NCBI RefSeq assembly: GCF_020037015.1
Contig: NZ_JAIQDE010000012.1
Coordinates: forward strand, 186,001-250,000
Direction of reading: 5' to 3'
Source of the DNA: Corallococcus sp. AS-1-6
Lineage (GTDB): Bacteria; Myxococcota; Myxococcia; Myxococcales; Myxococcaceae
Length of the DNA stretch: 64,000 nucleotides
This document shows positions 35,196 through 44,351 of this stretch, in pieces. The position numbers and the translations under genes were made by a program. How positions within the stretch are numbered: position 1 is the stretch's first letter; each line of letters opens with the position of its first letter. The notes under the pieces were generated by a model. It searched no databases and was not told the DNA's origin. It saw only the letters and a list, made by a program, of their open reading frames with translations.

Positions 35196-36368
35196 ATGAT
35201 TTCGGCTCAGATGGTGCGTCGCTGGACCGCCGCCAGCGCGGTGTCGCTGCTGGTCGTCGGTTGCGGTCCCCAGACCACGGAGGAGAAGCAGGCCCAGCCG
35301 GAGACGCCGGCTCCCGCCGCCACCACCCAGGAGATCGTCGGCGGCACGGCGACCACCATCGAGGCGAACCCCTGGCAGGTGTCGCTGCAGAGCAGCGGCG
35401 GCAGCCACTTCTGCGGCGGCTCCGTCATCAACGAGAACTGGATCCTCACCGCGCAGCACTGCGTGAACTCGGGCGGCTCCATCTCCAAGCCGGGCCGCAT
35501 CGTGGCGGGCGTCACCAACCGCACCACCACCACCGGCGGGCAGGTCCGCACCGTGTCCCAGGTGGTCGTGTACCCGGGCTACGTGGACGCCAACTACGGC
35601 AAGGACGCGGCGCTCCTCAAGCTGTCCTCGCCGCTGGACCTGAGCGGCGCGAACGTGAAGGCCATCCCCATCGTCACCGCGGCGGACGAGGCGGCGGGCG
35701 TGGGCGGCGTCGGCGCCGTGGCGCGCGTCACGGGCTGGGGCACGCTGTCCAGCGGCTCCTCCTCGCTGCCCACCACGCTCCAGACGGTGGACGTGAACGT
35801 CATCAGCAACGCCGACGCGCAGGCGGACTACCAGGGCCAGGAGACCATCACCGCGGACCAGTTGGGCGCCACGGCCCCGGGCAAGGACTCCTGCCAGGGT
35901 GACAGCGGCGGTCCCCTCACCGTCCTCAAGGGCAGCACCCGCGTGCTCGCGGGCATCGTGAGCTGGGGCTACGGCTGCGCCGACCCGGCGTACGCGGGCA
36001 TGTACGGCCGCGTGTCGTCCTTCGCCAGTTGGATCGACAGCACCATCAACGCCCCGCAGCAGCCGACGCAGACGCTGCTGAGCCAGACCAACCTCTCCGG
36101 CTCCTCCGGCACCTGGAAGCACTACGCCATCACCGTCCCCGCGGGCTCCACGACCCTGACGGTGGAGCAGTCCGGCGGCACGGGTGACGCGGACCTCTAC
36201 GTGCGCCAGGGCTCGCAGCCCACCACCACCGCGTACAACTGCCGCCCGTACCTCAGCGGCAACGCGGAGACCTGCACCATCACCGCCCCGGCGTCCGGCA
36301 CCTGGTACGTCTCCGTGCGCGGCTACTCCGCGTACTCGGGCGTCTCCGTGAAGGCCACGGTGCCGTAG
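35196..36368 (+). CDS. Secreted trypsin-like serine protease with PPC domain
   Basis: A 390-residue lipoprotein (lipobox VVGC) with a short propeptide ending at EIVGG, the usual trypsin activation site. The catalytic triad is visible: His in TAQHC, Asp in KDAALLKL, Ser in DSCQGDSGGPL, with the substrate-pocket Asp six residues before the Ser, predicting cleavage after Lys or Arg. A C-terminal pre-peptidase PPC domain (YAITVPAGSTTLTV to VSVRGYSAYSGVSV) is often removed on secretion. An extracellular digestive protease suits a predatory bacterium. The ATG at 35196 begins a normal signal; the sequence just before it is AT-rich and non-coding. Confidence 0.94.
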   Translation: MISAQMVRRWTAASAVSLLVVGCGPQTTEEKQAQPETPAPAATTQEIVGGTATTIEANPWQVSLQSSGGSHFCGGSVINENWILTAQHCVNSGGSISKPGRIVAGVTNRTTTTGGQVRTVSQVVVYPGYVDANYGKDAALLKLSSPLDLSGANVKAIPIVTAADEAAGVGGVGAVARVTGWGTLSSGSSSLPTTLQTVDVNVISNADAQADYQGQETITADQLGATAPGKDSCQGDSGGPLTVLKGSTRVLAGIVSWGYGCADPAYAGMYGRVSSFASWIDSTINAPQQPTQTLLSQTNLSGSSGTWKHYAITVPAGSTTLTVEQSGGTGDADLYVRQGSQPTTTAYNCRPYLSGNAETCTITAPASGTWYVSVRGYSAYSGVSVKATVP

Positions 36369-36479
36369 CCGTCGCCTGACACCGGCGTGAGCGCGCAAGC
36401 CCTCTTCCTCCCCTCGCGGGAAGGAAGGGGGCTTTCGTGTTTCAACCCCTCGCGCGCGCGGGGTGCTACACCCGGAGTC

Positions 36480-37802
36480 ATGGCCCGGCCCGTCCCCAGA
36501 GCTTCGCGCTGTCCCCACTGCAACGCGCCCTTCACGCCCCAGGCCGCGAAGACGCACTACGTCTGCGGCTACTGCGGCCACGCCTTCGACCTGGACGGCC
36601 CACACCCGGCGCGGCCTGGCCCGCCGCCCCCCGCCCAGGCGAACCGGCAGGCCCTGATGGTGGTGGCGGGCGTCGCGGCGATGGTCGTCATGGGCGGCGT
36701 GGGCGCGGCGGTCGCCCTCCTCAAGGGGGGCCCGGATGAACCCAGGCCCCGTCCCACCCCACCTCCCGCCGCCGTCCCCCGCTCCGTCGCGCCACCGGTC
36801 GTCCCCGGGCCTCCACCCGAGCCCCCCAAGCCCGGACCCGAGCGCCTCCAGTGGGCGGAGCGGGGCGCGCCCGCGTTCGTGGACGTCAACGGCGACGGGA
36901 CGGAGGACATCGTCGGCCACGTGAGCCGGCACGAGGGCGCCTCCGGCGTCCAGCACTTCATCGCCGCGTTCGACGGCCGGACGTTCCAGAAGCTCTGGGA
37001 GTCGTCGCCCTCGGAGGGGCCGGACGCCTCCCGCCACACGAAGGTCATCGCCCAGAACGGCCACCTGGTGATGAGCGAGCAGCGCACGGTGAACCTGCTG
37101 GAGCTGGAGACCGGCAAGCGGCTGGGGCGCGTGCCGCTGACGGACTCGCCGCGCCGGCTGTGCATCCCGCCCGGGGACACGACGTCCGTCTGGGTGGAGG
37201 TGGTGGACCACCAGCACCTGCTCTTCGACACGCGCACCGCCACGGCGAAGCCCGCGCCCCGGGCGCCGAAGGGCTGCGCCACGCCGCCCCTGAGCCCGCA
37301 GACGTGCAACATGAGCCGGCCGGCGGAGCACCCCACCTCCTGCGAGCGCTCCAGCTACCCGCCCTCCGACATCCGGGGCTTCTCCACCAAGTACCTCTTC
37401 CGCACGGGCGGCTACACGCTGGCGCTGGGCACGCGCTGGCCGGGGACGCAGGTGCCCCTGGTGGCGCTGTACGCGCCGGGCAACCGCAAGCCGCTGTGGC
37501 ACGACACCGTGTCGGAGAAGGACCCGCTCCTCCTGCGGGACACCGCGCCGGAGGTGGGGGAGATCACCCAGGACGCCGTGTACGTCGTCTATGAGCTGGA
37601 GAAGGGCGGCGCGTACCTCATCCGGCGCGACCTGCGCACCGGCGCCGTGGTCTGGGACGTGCCCATGCCCGAGACCCGCTCCCTCACCATGATGACGGCC
37701 CTCTGGGTCCGGGGCGGCAGGGTGTACGTGCCGATGTGGGGCGCCCTGCACGTCCTGGACGCCGCGACGGGTGAGCGCATCGGCGGCATCGGGACGGAGT
37801 GA
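36480..37802 (+). CDS. Zinc-ribbon, membrane-anchored beta-propeller protein
   Basis: A 440-residue protein. Residues about 10-35 form a zinc ribbon (CPHC and CGYC). A Pro-rich spacer and one membrane helix (LMVVAGVAAMVVMGGVGAAVALL) follow, then a Pro-rich linker and a domain with beta-propeller/PQQ-like strands (VDVNGDGTEDIVGH, FIAAFDGRTFQKLW, AVVWDVPMPETR, LHVLDAATGERI). The layout suggests an anchored sensor or scaffold with the ribbon in the cytoplasm and the propeller outside. I cannot name a function. It converges on the TonB-like gene with a 1-bp gap. Confidence 0.75.
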   Translation: MARPVPRASRCPHCNAPFTPQAAKTHYVCGYCGHAFDLDGPHPARPGPPPPAQANRQALMVVAGVAAMVVMGGVGAAVALLKGGPDEPRPRPTPPPAAVPRSVAPPVVPGPPPEPPKPGPERLQWAERGAPAFVDVNGDGTEDIVGHVSRHEGASGVQHFIAAFDGRTFQKLWESSPSEGPDASRHTKVIAQNGHLVMSEQRTVNLLELETGKRLGRVPLTDSPRRLCIPPGDTTSVWVEVVDHQHLLFDTRTATAKPAPRAPKGCATPPLSPQTCNMSRPAEHPTSCERSSYPPSDIRGFSTKYLFRTGGYTLALGTRWPGTQVPLVALYAPGNRKPLWHDTVSEKDPLLLRDTAPEVGEITQDAVYVVYELEKGGAYLIRRDLRTGAVVWDVPMPETRSLTMMTALWVRGGRVYVPMWGALHVLDAATGERIGGIGTE

Positions 37803-37803
37803 G

Positions 37804-38886
37804 TCAGTAGATGGAGATGAGGTGGACCCGCACGCGGGGGTTGCCGAGGTACTCCTCCAACCGCCAGCGGGTCCGCATCCCGTCCTCGCGGATGCCCACG
37901 CCGCCGTCCGTGGGAGGCTCCGCGCTGGCGAGCGCATCCCGGAGCTGGGACACCGCCCAGCGGTCGAACTTCGGGTCCCCGGAACCCTCCAGCACCTGGA
38001 GGTCGATGAGGCTGCCGTCGCGCGCCTGCCGCACCTCCACGATGGCGACGAGCGCCAGGATGGGGGTGGTGACGTCCATCATGTAGACGTTCGCCGCGCG
38101 CCCGGCCTCCACCGCCGCGCGCATCCGGTCGGACGTCTCCCGGCGGACGTCGCGCTCCTGGGGCGCGAAGGGAGTGCCCGTCTTGCCGAACCGCTCGATG
38201 GCCTCCAGTTGCTCGCGCTTCAGCCGGCGGGCGAGCACCTCGGTGTCGGGAGGCGGCGGGTTCACGAGCTGCTCGGAGAAGCCCTGGCGCAGCTTCGCGA
38301 AGTACGGAGGCGTCGCGCCCGTGGCCCGCGCGGACGCGGTCGCGTCGTGGGCCCAGCCATCCACCCGCTGGCGCGCCTCCTCCGCCTCTCGGGCCGCCAG
38401 GGCCTTGGGGTCCGGCTCCGAGCCGGGGACGTTGCGAAGCGTCCGCCCCGTCGACGGAGGGCCCTTCAGGAGCCCACCGCCCAGGAGCCCGGGGGGCTCC
38501 AACTGGAGCGGGACGTCCCGGAGCGGAGGTGACGGGCGCTCGGCGGGAGCTTCCGCGAGCGGCTCGGGAGCGGCCTTCCCGGGGGTGGCGGGAGCTGGCG
38601 CTTCGTCCTTCTTCCGCTCGCGCTCCGCCAGCGGCGTCGGCGCTCCACCCTTCCGCTCGCGAGTGGGGGGTTCGCGCTCCGCCGGACGCGCGGGCGGGCG
38701 CGGAGGGCTCGGCGCCGCTTCGGGGGTGGGGCGTGCGTCCCGGGTGACGATCTCCAGCTCGATTGCCCGCGGCGGCTCGTGACGCCGGACGTTCGCGGCC
38801 GGGCTCCGCCACAGCGCGAAGAGGAGCGCCGCGTGCAGGAGCCCGGACACGACGAGCAGGAGGAGGAGCTGTGAGCGCCGGGACAC
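37804..38886 (-). CDS. TonB-like envelope protein
   Basis: A 360-residue protein with one N-terminal membrane helix (LLLLLVVSGLLHAALLFAL), a long Pro/Glu/Arg-rich periplasmic spacer (about 35-190) and a C-terminal TonB-type domain (VAIVEVRQARDGSLIDLQVLEGSGDPKFDRWAV). Family members transmit energy from ExbB/ExbD-like motors to outer-membrane proteins. No ExbB/ExbD or receptor gene lies in the window. The length of the spacer fits a span across the periplasm. The gene is convergent with 36480-37802. Confidence 0.8.
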   Translation of the reverse strand: MSRRSQLLLLLVVSGLLHAALLFALWRSPAANVRRHEPPRAIELEIVTRDARPTPEAAPSPPRPPARPAEREPPTRERKGGAPTPLAERERKKDEAPAPATPGKAAPEPLAEAPAERPSPPLRDVPLQLEPPGLLGGGLLKGPPSTGRTLRNVPGSEPDPKALAAREAEEARQRVDGWAHDATASARATGATPPYFAKLRQGFSEQLVNPPPPDTEVLARRLKREQLEAIERFGKTGTPFAPQERDVRRETSDRMRAAVEAGRAANVYMMDVTTPILALVAIVEVRQARDGSLIDLQVLEGSGDPKFDRWAVSQLRDALASAEPPTDGGVGIREDGMRTRWRLEEYLGNPRVRVHLISIY

Positions 38887-38987
38887 GAAGCACAGCTTGC
38901 TCCGTCCCGCCGCGCGGGAGAAGTGGCGTGGAGCGTGGGTGTCGGACCTCCACGCTCCCCTGCCCTCCTACGGCGTGGGTCGGGCCG

Positions 38988-39413
38988 TCACTCCGCCCAG
39001 TGGACCTTGCCCAGCCCCGCCGGGATGAGGTCGCAGACGTAGACGATGTCGTCGTACGGGTAGTTGTCGTAGACGCCCCGCGCGGGGATGCAGCGCGCCT
39101 GGCTGGGGTTCGGCGCGTTGTAGTCCGCGGCGAGCTGCTGGCAGTAGGCGTTGTCGGACGGGCCACCGCACTCCTCGGTGCACTGGTCCGCGCGGATCCA
39201 ATACGGGTTGTAGAGCGGGTACGAGTCCGCCTCCGTCCAGCACAGGCCCGTCGCGCAGTCGGTGTCCGCCGAACAGCCCTCGCCCACGGCGTTGAGGCCC
39301 TGCTCCTGCTGCGTCGGGGTGGAGGGCTGCGGCTCGCCGGCGGGGCTGCCGCCACAGGCGAGCAGCGCCAACGAGAAGAGCGTCACGGGAACGGCGAAGC
39401 GCTTGCGCATCAT
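38988..39413 (-). CDS. Small Cys-rich lipoprotein
   Basis: A 141-residue protein with lipobox LLAC and a mature part rich in Cys (about nine), Tyr and Pro, with spaced motifs such as GEGCSADTDCATGLCW, which resembles the short Cys-rich repeats common in myxobacterial outer-membrane lipoproteins. Disulfide-stabilised surface protein is the safest description. GGAAAGG lies upstream of the paired ATGs at 39413 and 39410. It is divergent from the DUF2277 gene. Confidence 0.75.
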   Translation of the reverse strand: MMRKRFAVPVTLFSLALLACGGSPAGEPQPSTPTQQEQGLNAVGEGCSADTDCATGLCWTEADSYPLYNPYWIRADQCTEECGGPSDNAYCQQLAADYNAPNPSQARCIPARGVYDNYPYDDIVYVCDLIPAGLGKVHWAE

Positions 39414-39540
39414 TGGAAGAAACCTTTCCAGGAGAAGGGGGAGTCCTGAGAAAACCATCTTGGCTCCCATGGGCCAAGTCACATTCTCGCGGCAATGGAT
39501 TGGGGTACGCTGGCGGCACTTCACGCGGAGGGCCCCGTCC

Positions 39541-39813
39541 ATGTGCCGGAGCATCAAGACGCTGTTCAACTTCGAGCCTCCCGCGTCGGACGCGGAGGTC
39601 CGGGCGGCGGCCCTGCAGTTCGTGCGGAAGCTGAGCGGCACCAGCGCCCCGTCCAAGGCGAACGAGGAGGCCTTCCACCGCGCCGTCGAGGACGTCACCG
39701 AGGCCGCGCGCCGGCTGGTGGACTCCCTGGTGACCACTGCCCCGCCGCGCAACCGCGACATGGAGGCCATGAAGGCGAAGCTGCGGTCCGCGAAGCGCTT
39801 CGCGCCGCGCTGA
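39541..39813 (+). CDS. DUF2277 family small protein
   Basis: A 90-residue cytoplasmic protein that matches DUF2277 along its whole length: an N-terminal MCRSIKTLFNFEPPAS motif, then AAALQFVRKLSG and PSKANEEAF, ending in a basic helix. The family is common in actinobacteria and myxobacteria and is of unknown biochemical role. It starts at ATG 39541. Confidence 0.88.
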   Translation: MCRSIKTLFNFEPPASDAEVRAAALQFVRKLSGTSAPSKANEEAFHRAVEDVTEAARRLVDSLVTTAPPRNRDMEAMKAKLRSAKRFAPR

Positions 39814-39861
39814 CGGACGCCGCGCGCTGGAGACAGCGTCCGTCCGGAGGCAGGCCGCGGC

Positions 39862-41451
39862 TCAGGGGATGTTGATGCGCGAGTGCAGGGCCCGCCCGTC
39901 GTACGCGGCGGCGCCGCAGCGCGCATGGGCCCAGTCTCCGTTCACCGCGGAGCAGACGCGGAAGGCCTGGATGTTGGAGTACGGCACGTTGATGCCCGGC
40001 GTGTCGCAGCGCCCCTGGTAGGTCCAGGACAGGCTCTTGTTCACGGCGCCCACGCCGATGCACGGGCCAATCCACGCGCCCGTGTCCCGCCGCTGCACGT
40101 CGATGGAGTACTGCGCCAGCGTCTCCTCCTCGCTCCACTCCAGATCCACGAAGGGCGTGACGCCGCCGGGCAGTTCCAGGGACACGTCGTCGGAGATGCC
40201 GTCGTAGGCCTTCTCCACGAAGGGCCCCCAGACGTTGTTGTTGGAATAGAAGAGGCGGAACGCGGCGATCTCCCCCTTCGTCACCACGCGGTCCCCGGCG
40301 CTGCGGCACACGCCGTCGAACACCGTCTTGTGGGCCTGCCCCAGCAGCACCACGGACGTGCACGGCCCCACCACCGAGCCATTCTTCAACACGACGTCCA
40401 GCGAGTAGCTGTACCCCGCAAGCCGGTTCCAGCGCACGCTCACCTGGTTGAGCGACGTCATCGCCCCGTCCGGCTTGAACGCGACGCGCTGCTTGTACGT
40501 GCTGCGCGAGGTGAGGTTGCCCGCGCTGTCGAAGGCGCCCTGGTGGAAGACGTTGAAGTACTCGCCCCGCCGCTCGACGATGACGTTGTGGCCGTGGGAC
40601 TGCACCAGCCGGCCCGCGGAGTTCTTCGACGGCAGGGACAGCCGCCGCACCGCCCGCGCCCGCGTGAGCTCCGGGATGGAGTCCGCCATCACGTAATACA
40701 TGGCGTATTGGCTGTTGTACCAACCGCCGCTGAAGACCAGATAGTAGCGCCCGTCGCGCTTGAAGAGCTCCGGCGCCTCGTTGATGCCCTCCTCGTAGGC
40801 CGGCGTCGCGAACACCGCCGGGCCCGCGTGGTTGTAGACGGTGCCGGGCGCGGCCAGCTTGAACGAGGAGATGTTGTTGCCGTTCTGGAACCAGACATAG
40901 AAGAGCCAGCGGTCCACGCCGTCATCGAACGTCGCCGAGTCGATGCGGATGTTCCGGTTGCACCCCTGCGGCAGGCACGCCGTGCCGGTGGTGGTGCGCG
41001 GCCACGGGGTGTTGGCGTTGATGGGCTGGGGCGCGCCGAAGACCAGGTTCAAGTCCGGCGCCGTGGCGACGAAGGTCGTCATCTCCTGCCCCGCCGGAGG
41101 ACACGCCGCGCCGTTGGGCACCCGGTGGCCGGAGAAGTGGAGCTGGTAGACGCTGCCCACCCTGCTCAGGTCCGGCGCCCACAGGAAACAGTAGTCGTAG
41201 GTCGGATCCGCCGCGGACGGGTTGTAGTCACGCTTGAAGCGGAACGCCGTCAGGTCGTTCGACTCATACAGCGGAATCACCACCCCGTTGCCCGTGCCGG
41301 TGAGGAAGAACAGGTCGTCGTTCTCCTTGTAGACGTCTGGATCCGCCAGCCACTGCATGAGCAGCGTGCGTGAGGGGTCCTGCGCGAGGGCGCTCCCGGC
41401 GAAGGTCGTGGTGAGGAGGGAGCACAGCAGGGCGGCTCGGACGGGCTTCAT
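39862..41451 (-). CDS. Secreted GH43-like five-bladed propeller glycosidase with duplicated C-terminal module
   Basis: A 529-residue secreted protein (signal about 1-23). The N-terminal 300 residues show a GH43/GH62-type propeller with the three acidic positions: Asp in LADPDVY, Asp in RIDSATFDD and Glu in NEAPELFKRDGRYYLVFSG. The C-terminal 200 residues hold two copies of a beta module: each has a G-x-x-x-GPC core and ends with AFR-x-x-x-S-x-N-x-x-W and then AYDG. They may be carbohydrate-binding. Hydrolysis of arabinose- or xylose-containing polymers is inferred from the family. GAGAGG stands before ATG 41451, and a 13-bp palindrome (41471-41483) lies just upstream. Confidence 0.82.
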   Translation of the reverse strand: MKPVRAALLCSLLTTTFAGSALAQDPSRTLLMQWLADPDVYKENDDLFFLTGTGNGVVIPLYESNDLTAFRFKRDYNPSAADPTYDYCFLWAPDLSRVGSVYQLHFSGHRVPNGAACPPAGQEMTTFVATAPDLNLVFGAPQPINANTPWPRTTTGTACLPQGCNRNIRIDSATFDDGVDRWLFYVWFQNGNNISSFKLAAPGTVYNHAGPAVFATPAYEEGINEAPELFKRDGRYYLVFSGGWYNSQYAMYYVMADSIPELTRARAVRRLSLPSKNSAGRLVQSHGHNVIVERRGEYFNVFHQGAFDSAGNLTSRSTYKQRVAFKPDGAMTSLNQVSVRWNRLAGYSYSLDVVLKNGSVVGPCTSVVLLGQAHKTVFDGVCRSAGDRVVTKGEIAAFRLFYSNNNVWGPFVEKAYDGISDDVSLELPGGVTPFVDLEWSEEETLAQYSIDVQRRDTGAWIGPCIGVGAVNKSLSWTYQGRCDTPGINVPYSNIQAFRVCSAVNGDWAHARCGAAAYDGRALHSRINIP

Positions 41452-41524
41452 GAGACCTCTCCATGAAAGTCTTGAAATTCAAGCTTACAATGAAGAGTAC
41501 GGGCGCGGGGCGGACGCGGCCCCG

Positions 41525-42448
41525 TCACCGCGCGCGCTTCTTCCGGGACCTGGCCGGAGGCTTCGCGAGCGCCTCCGCCTGCTTCCCGATGGTCTCCGCC
41601 AGGAAGTCCACCACCGCGCGCACCCGCGCGTTGTGGGCCAGGTCCTCGTGGAACACCAGCCACACGGTCCGCTCCAGCTCCGGCAGGGCGTCACGCAGGG
41701 GCACCAGCTCCGGATGCAGGTGGCCGAAGAACGCCGGCAGGAGCGCCACGCCCAGGCCCTCGCGCGCGGCCTGGAGCAGCCCCAGGATGGACGTCAGCCG
41801 CAGCGCCACGGTGGCCTTCGCCGCGTGCACGTCCAGCCACTTCGACTCCGGCCAGCGCCGCGAGTCCTGCGCGTACCCCACCACCGAGTGCCCCTGGAGC
41901 CCCGTGTCGAAGCGCACCGGCCCCCGGCGGGAGAGATAGGCCTTCGACGCGAAGGGCACGACCCCAATGGCAGCCACCTTCCGGGCCCGCAGCGACGCCT
42001 CCCGTGGCCGGACCAGCCGGATGGCCACGTCCGCCTCGCGCCGCACCAGGGAGAGCGCCTCGTAACCGGAGAGCAGTTGCAACTCGATCTCCGGATGGCG
42101 CTCCTGGAACGCGGCCAGCCAGGGCATCACGTTGTGGACCAGGAAGGAGTCCGTCGCGGTGACCGTCACCGGCCCGGAGGGGCGCAGGTCCTCACCGCTG
42201 GCGAGCCGCTCCACCCGCAGCGCCTCCGCCTCCACCGCCTCCGCGGCCGGGAGGATGCGCAGCGCCACCGCCGTGGGCTTGAGGCTCGTGGGGGTCCGGT
42301 CGAAGAGGCGCGCCCCCAGCTCCTTCTCCAGCACGGCCAGGCGCCGGCCCACCGTGGTGGGGTCCACCTTCAACCGCCGCGCCGCCGCGGAGAGGTTCCC
42401 CTCCCTCGCGATGGCCAGGAAGTGCCGCAGGTCGCTCCATTCGGGCAT
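41525..42448 (-). CDS. LysR-family transcriptional regulator
   Basis: A 307-residue regulator. The N-terminal winged helix-turn-helix reads EWSDLRHFLAIAREGNLSAAARRLKVDPTTVGRRLAVLEKELG. A periplasmic-binding-like effector domain begins near PVTVTATDSF. A basic, Lys-rich tail follows. It lies divergent to the cupin gene at 42551 with 102 bp between, so that gene is its most likely target. The start is ATG 42448; an ATG at 42458 is not in frame. Confidence 0.93.
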   Translation of the reverse strand: MPEWSDLRHFLAIAREGNLSAAARRLKVDPTTVGRRLAVLEKELGARLFDRTPTSLKPTAVALRILPAAEAVEAEALRVERLASGEDLRPSGPVTVTATDSFLVHNVMPWLAAFQERHPEIELQLLSGYEALSLVRREADVAIRLVRPREASLRARKVAAIGVVPFASKAYLSRRGPVRFDTGLQGHSVVGYAQDSRRWPESKWLDVHAAKATVALRLTSILGLLQAAREGLGVALLPAFFGHLHPELVPLRDALPELERTVWLVFHEDLAHNARVRAVVDFLAETIGKQAEALAKPPARSRKKRAR

Positions 42449-42550
42449 GGCCTGCATTCTCGCAGAGGGCCCCTGCGGAAACGGGCATTTTCGCAGCCCC
42501 CGTCCGCCGCCATCCTCCCCGGCGTTTCCTTCCACCGAGGAGTGCCTCCC

Positions 42551-42994
42551 GTGAAGACCCTGCCCAAGCTCGTCGCCGCCGTCGCCGTCCTCTCCGCGTT
42601 CACCTTCGCCGCCGCCAGGGGCAAGGAGTCCGCCGCGTTCCAGCAGACCGCCTATGACAAGCTCGCCTGGACGGAGATGATGCCCGGCGGCCCGTCCGTG
42701 CACGTGCTCTGGGGCGACATGAAGAAGGGCCCGTACGCGCTGTTGATGAAGTTCCCCGCCGGGTTCGACTCCGGGCCGCACACCCACTCCGCCAGCTACC
42801 ACGGCGTGCTGGTGAAGGGCCGCATGACGAACACCAGCGAGGGCGCCGCCGAAGCGGGCGCCGTGGAGGCCGGCAGCACCTGGGACCAGCCCGGCAAGGT
42901 GGTGCACCGCAACCAGTGCTCGCCGGACGCCGAGTGCGTGCTGCTCATCGCCCAGGACAAGCCCTTCGACTTCGCGCCCGCGAAGGCGAAGTAG
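42551..42994 (+). CDS. Secreted cupin-like protein
   Basis: A 147-residue protein with a signal peptide (about 1-21, ending AAARG). The mature part is a single cupin-like domain with a His-rich site (FDSGPHTHSASYHGVLVKGRM and a later KVVHRNQC), of the DUF4437/ChrR-cupin kind. It may bind metal. The start is GTG at 42551 with GAGGAG about 8 nt upstream; no ATG fits. It is divergent from the LysR regulator and convergent with the dioxygenase gene, 5 bp away. Confidence 0.78.
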   Translation: MKTLPKLVAAVAVLSAFTFAAARGKESAAFQQTAYDKLAWTEMMPGGPSVHVLWGDMKKGPYALLMKFPAGFDSGPHTHSASYHGVLVKGRMTNTSEGAAEAGAVEAGSTWDQPGKVVHRNQCSPDAECVLLIAQDKPFDFAPAKAK

Positions 42995-42999
42995 CCGCG

Positions 43000-43800
43000 T
43001 CAGACCTGGATGGGCACCACCAGGGACGCGGCGTAGCCGTCCGTGGTGTTGCCCGTCACCGTCGCCAACTGCGTGGACGCGCCGTCGCTGAACACGTTGT
43101 CGCTGGAGAGCGAGACCTGGCTGAGGTTGCGGACGCTCTGCGAATACCCGGACGTCGCATAGACGGTGTCGCAGACGTCCTCCGGCAGGGCCAACTGGGA
43201 CGTGGCCACCTTGTTGCGCGAGGAGGAGGTCGCCTCCACCGAGGGGTAGATTTCGAAGTGGATGTGCGGCCACCGCCCGCTGTAGCAGGCGGGGAAGACG
43301 CTGGTGAAGGTCACCCTGCCCTCCTCATCCGTCACCTGCACCCCGCGCAGGTAGTTCTCCTGGGTGACGCCCGACGAGTACATGGAGTAGCGCCCCGCCT
43401 GGTCGCAGTGCCACAGGTAGATGGCGTAGCCCCGGAGCGGCGTGCAACTGTCATTGCTGGCCACCAGCGTGAGGGTGACGGTGAGCGGGATGCCCGCCGC
43501 GACGCCGCTCGCGCCCGCGATGCTGGAGCGGATGTCGCTCCGGACGATGCCCGACAGCACCAGGGCGTTGGCTCCGTTGGACCCGTCGCCGGGATAGGGG
43601 CCGGCCGTCTCCTCCGGAATCCTCGCGCAGCCGGACGCGTCGTCGTTGCCGCCGCTGGAGTCCGTCCCCCCGCAGCCGATGATGGGAATGAGGCTGGTGA
43701 AGGCCATCCAGCGCAGCAGCTCCCGCCGGTCCGTGCGCTTCGCCAGCACCCGCAGGTCCTGCTGGAGTCCGTCGTGGTGGTTCTGTTCGTGGTCACTCAT
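43000..43800 (-). CDS. Tat-exported lipoprotein intradiol ring-cleavage dioxygenase
   Basis: A 266-residue protein. The N-terminus has a twin-arginine segment (RRELLRWMAFTSLIPI) followed by a lipobox-like IIGC, so export of a folded iron protein as a lipoprotein is likely. The dioxygenase core has the first Tyr ligand in LWHCDQAGRYSMY and the second set in CYSGRWPHIHFEIY (Tyr, Arg, His, His). It should cleave catechol-type or hydroxyquinol-type rings between the hydroxyls with non-haem Fe(III). Such extracytoplasmic members exist but substrates are poorly known. GGGG lies upstream of ATG 43800. Confidence 0.9.
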   Translation of the reverse strand: MSDHEQNHHDGLQQDLRVLAKRTDRRELLRWMAFTSLIPIIGCGGTDSSGGNDDASGCARIPEETAGPYPGDGSNGANALVLSGIVRSDIRSSIAGASGVAAGIPLTVTLTLVASNDSCTPLRGYAIYLWHCDQAGRYSMYSSGVTQENYLRGVQVTDEEGRVTFTSVFPACYSGRWPHIHFEIYPSVEATSSSRNKVATSQLALPEDVCDTVYATSGYSQSVRNLSQVSLSSDNVFSDGASTQLATVTGNTTDGYAASLVVPIQV

Positions 43801-43943
43801 GCGCCCTGCCCCCTTGGAGTGACCGTGACGGTAGGGCAAAGGTCTTAAGCGAGTCCTAAGGCGCCGGGCGTGATGCGTTTTTGCAATCCAGGCGCGGGCT
43901 CCTGGCGTATCTGTCCGGCCATCTGGCAAGGGAGCAGGCACCC

Positions 43944-44351
43944 ATGACGAAGCGCGCGAGTGGTCCTTTCGACGTCAAGCTCACCCCCATGGCCCCGGAG
44001 GCGGGCGCGGTGGAGGCGGCCCCGGGCCGGATGACGCTCGACAAACGCTTTCACGGCGGACTGGACGCCACGAGCCAGGGACAGATGCTCGCGGTGCGGA
44101 CGCCGGTGGAGGGGTCCGCGGGGTACGTGGCCATGGAGCGCGTCAGCGGAACGCTGGACGGCCGCGCCGGCACCTTCGCGCTCCAGCACTCCGGGACCCT
44201 GACGCGCGGGGCGCCCCAGCTCGTCATCACGGTGGTGCCGGACTCCGGAACCGGCGAGCTCACGGGGCTCGCCGGTTCCATGACCATCGACATCGCGCCG
44301 GGCGGGAAGCACTCCTACGACTTCCAGTACACCCTGCCGGACGCGCCATGA
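43944..44351 (+). CDS. DUF3224 family protein
   Basis: A 135-residue cytoplasmic beta-barrel protein of the DUF3224 family, seen in the pattern ASGPFDVKLTP, GRMTLDKRFHGGLDATSQGQML, GSAGYVAMERVSGTL, FALQHSGTL and GELTGLAGSMTIDI. The family resembles lipocalin/calycin folds and has no known enzyme activity. GGGAG lies about 9 nt before ATG 43944. It is a separate unit divergent from the dioxygenase gene. Confidence 0.85.
   Translation: MTKRASGPFDVKLTPMAPEAGAVEAAPGRMTLDKRFHGGLDATSQGQMLAVRTPVEGSAGYVAMERVSGTLDGRAGTFALQHSGTLTRGAPQLVITVVPDSGTGELTGLAGSMTIDIAPGGKHSYDFQYTLPDAP

Noticed and set aside
35073-37937. A 954-residue open frame on the minus strand
   Set aside because: It is antisense to the trypsin-like protease and zinc-ribbon genes, has biased composition and no motif, and is a shadow of the real genes.
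41471-41483. CTTGAA-A-TTCAAG palindrome upstream of the GH43-like gene
   Set aside because: Six-base arms in a short AT-rich patch, with no partner site or promoter match. It may be chance.
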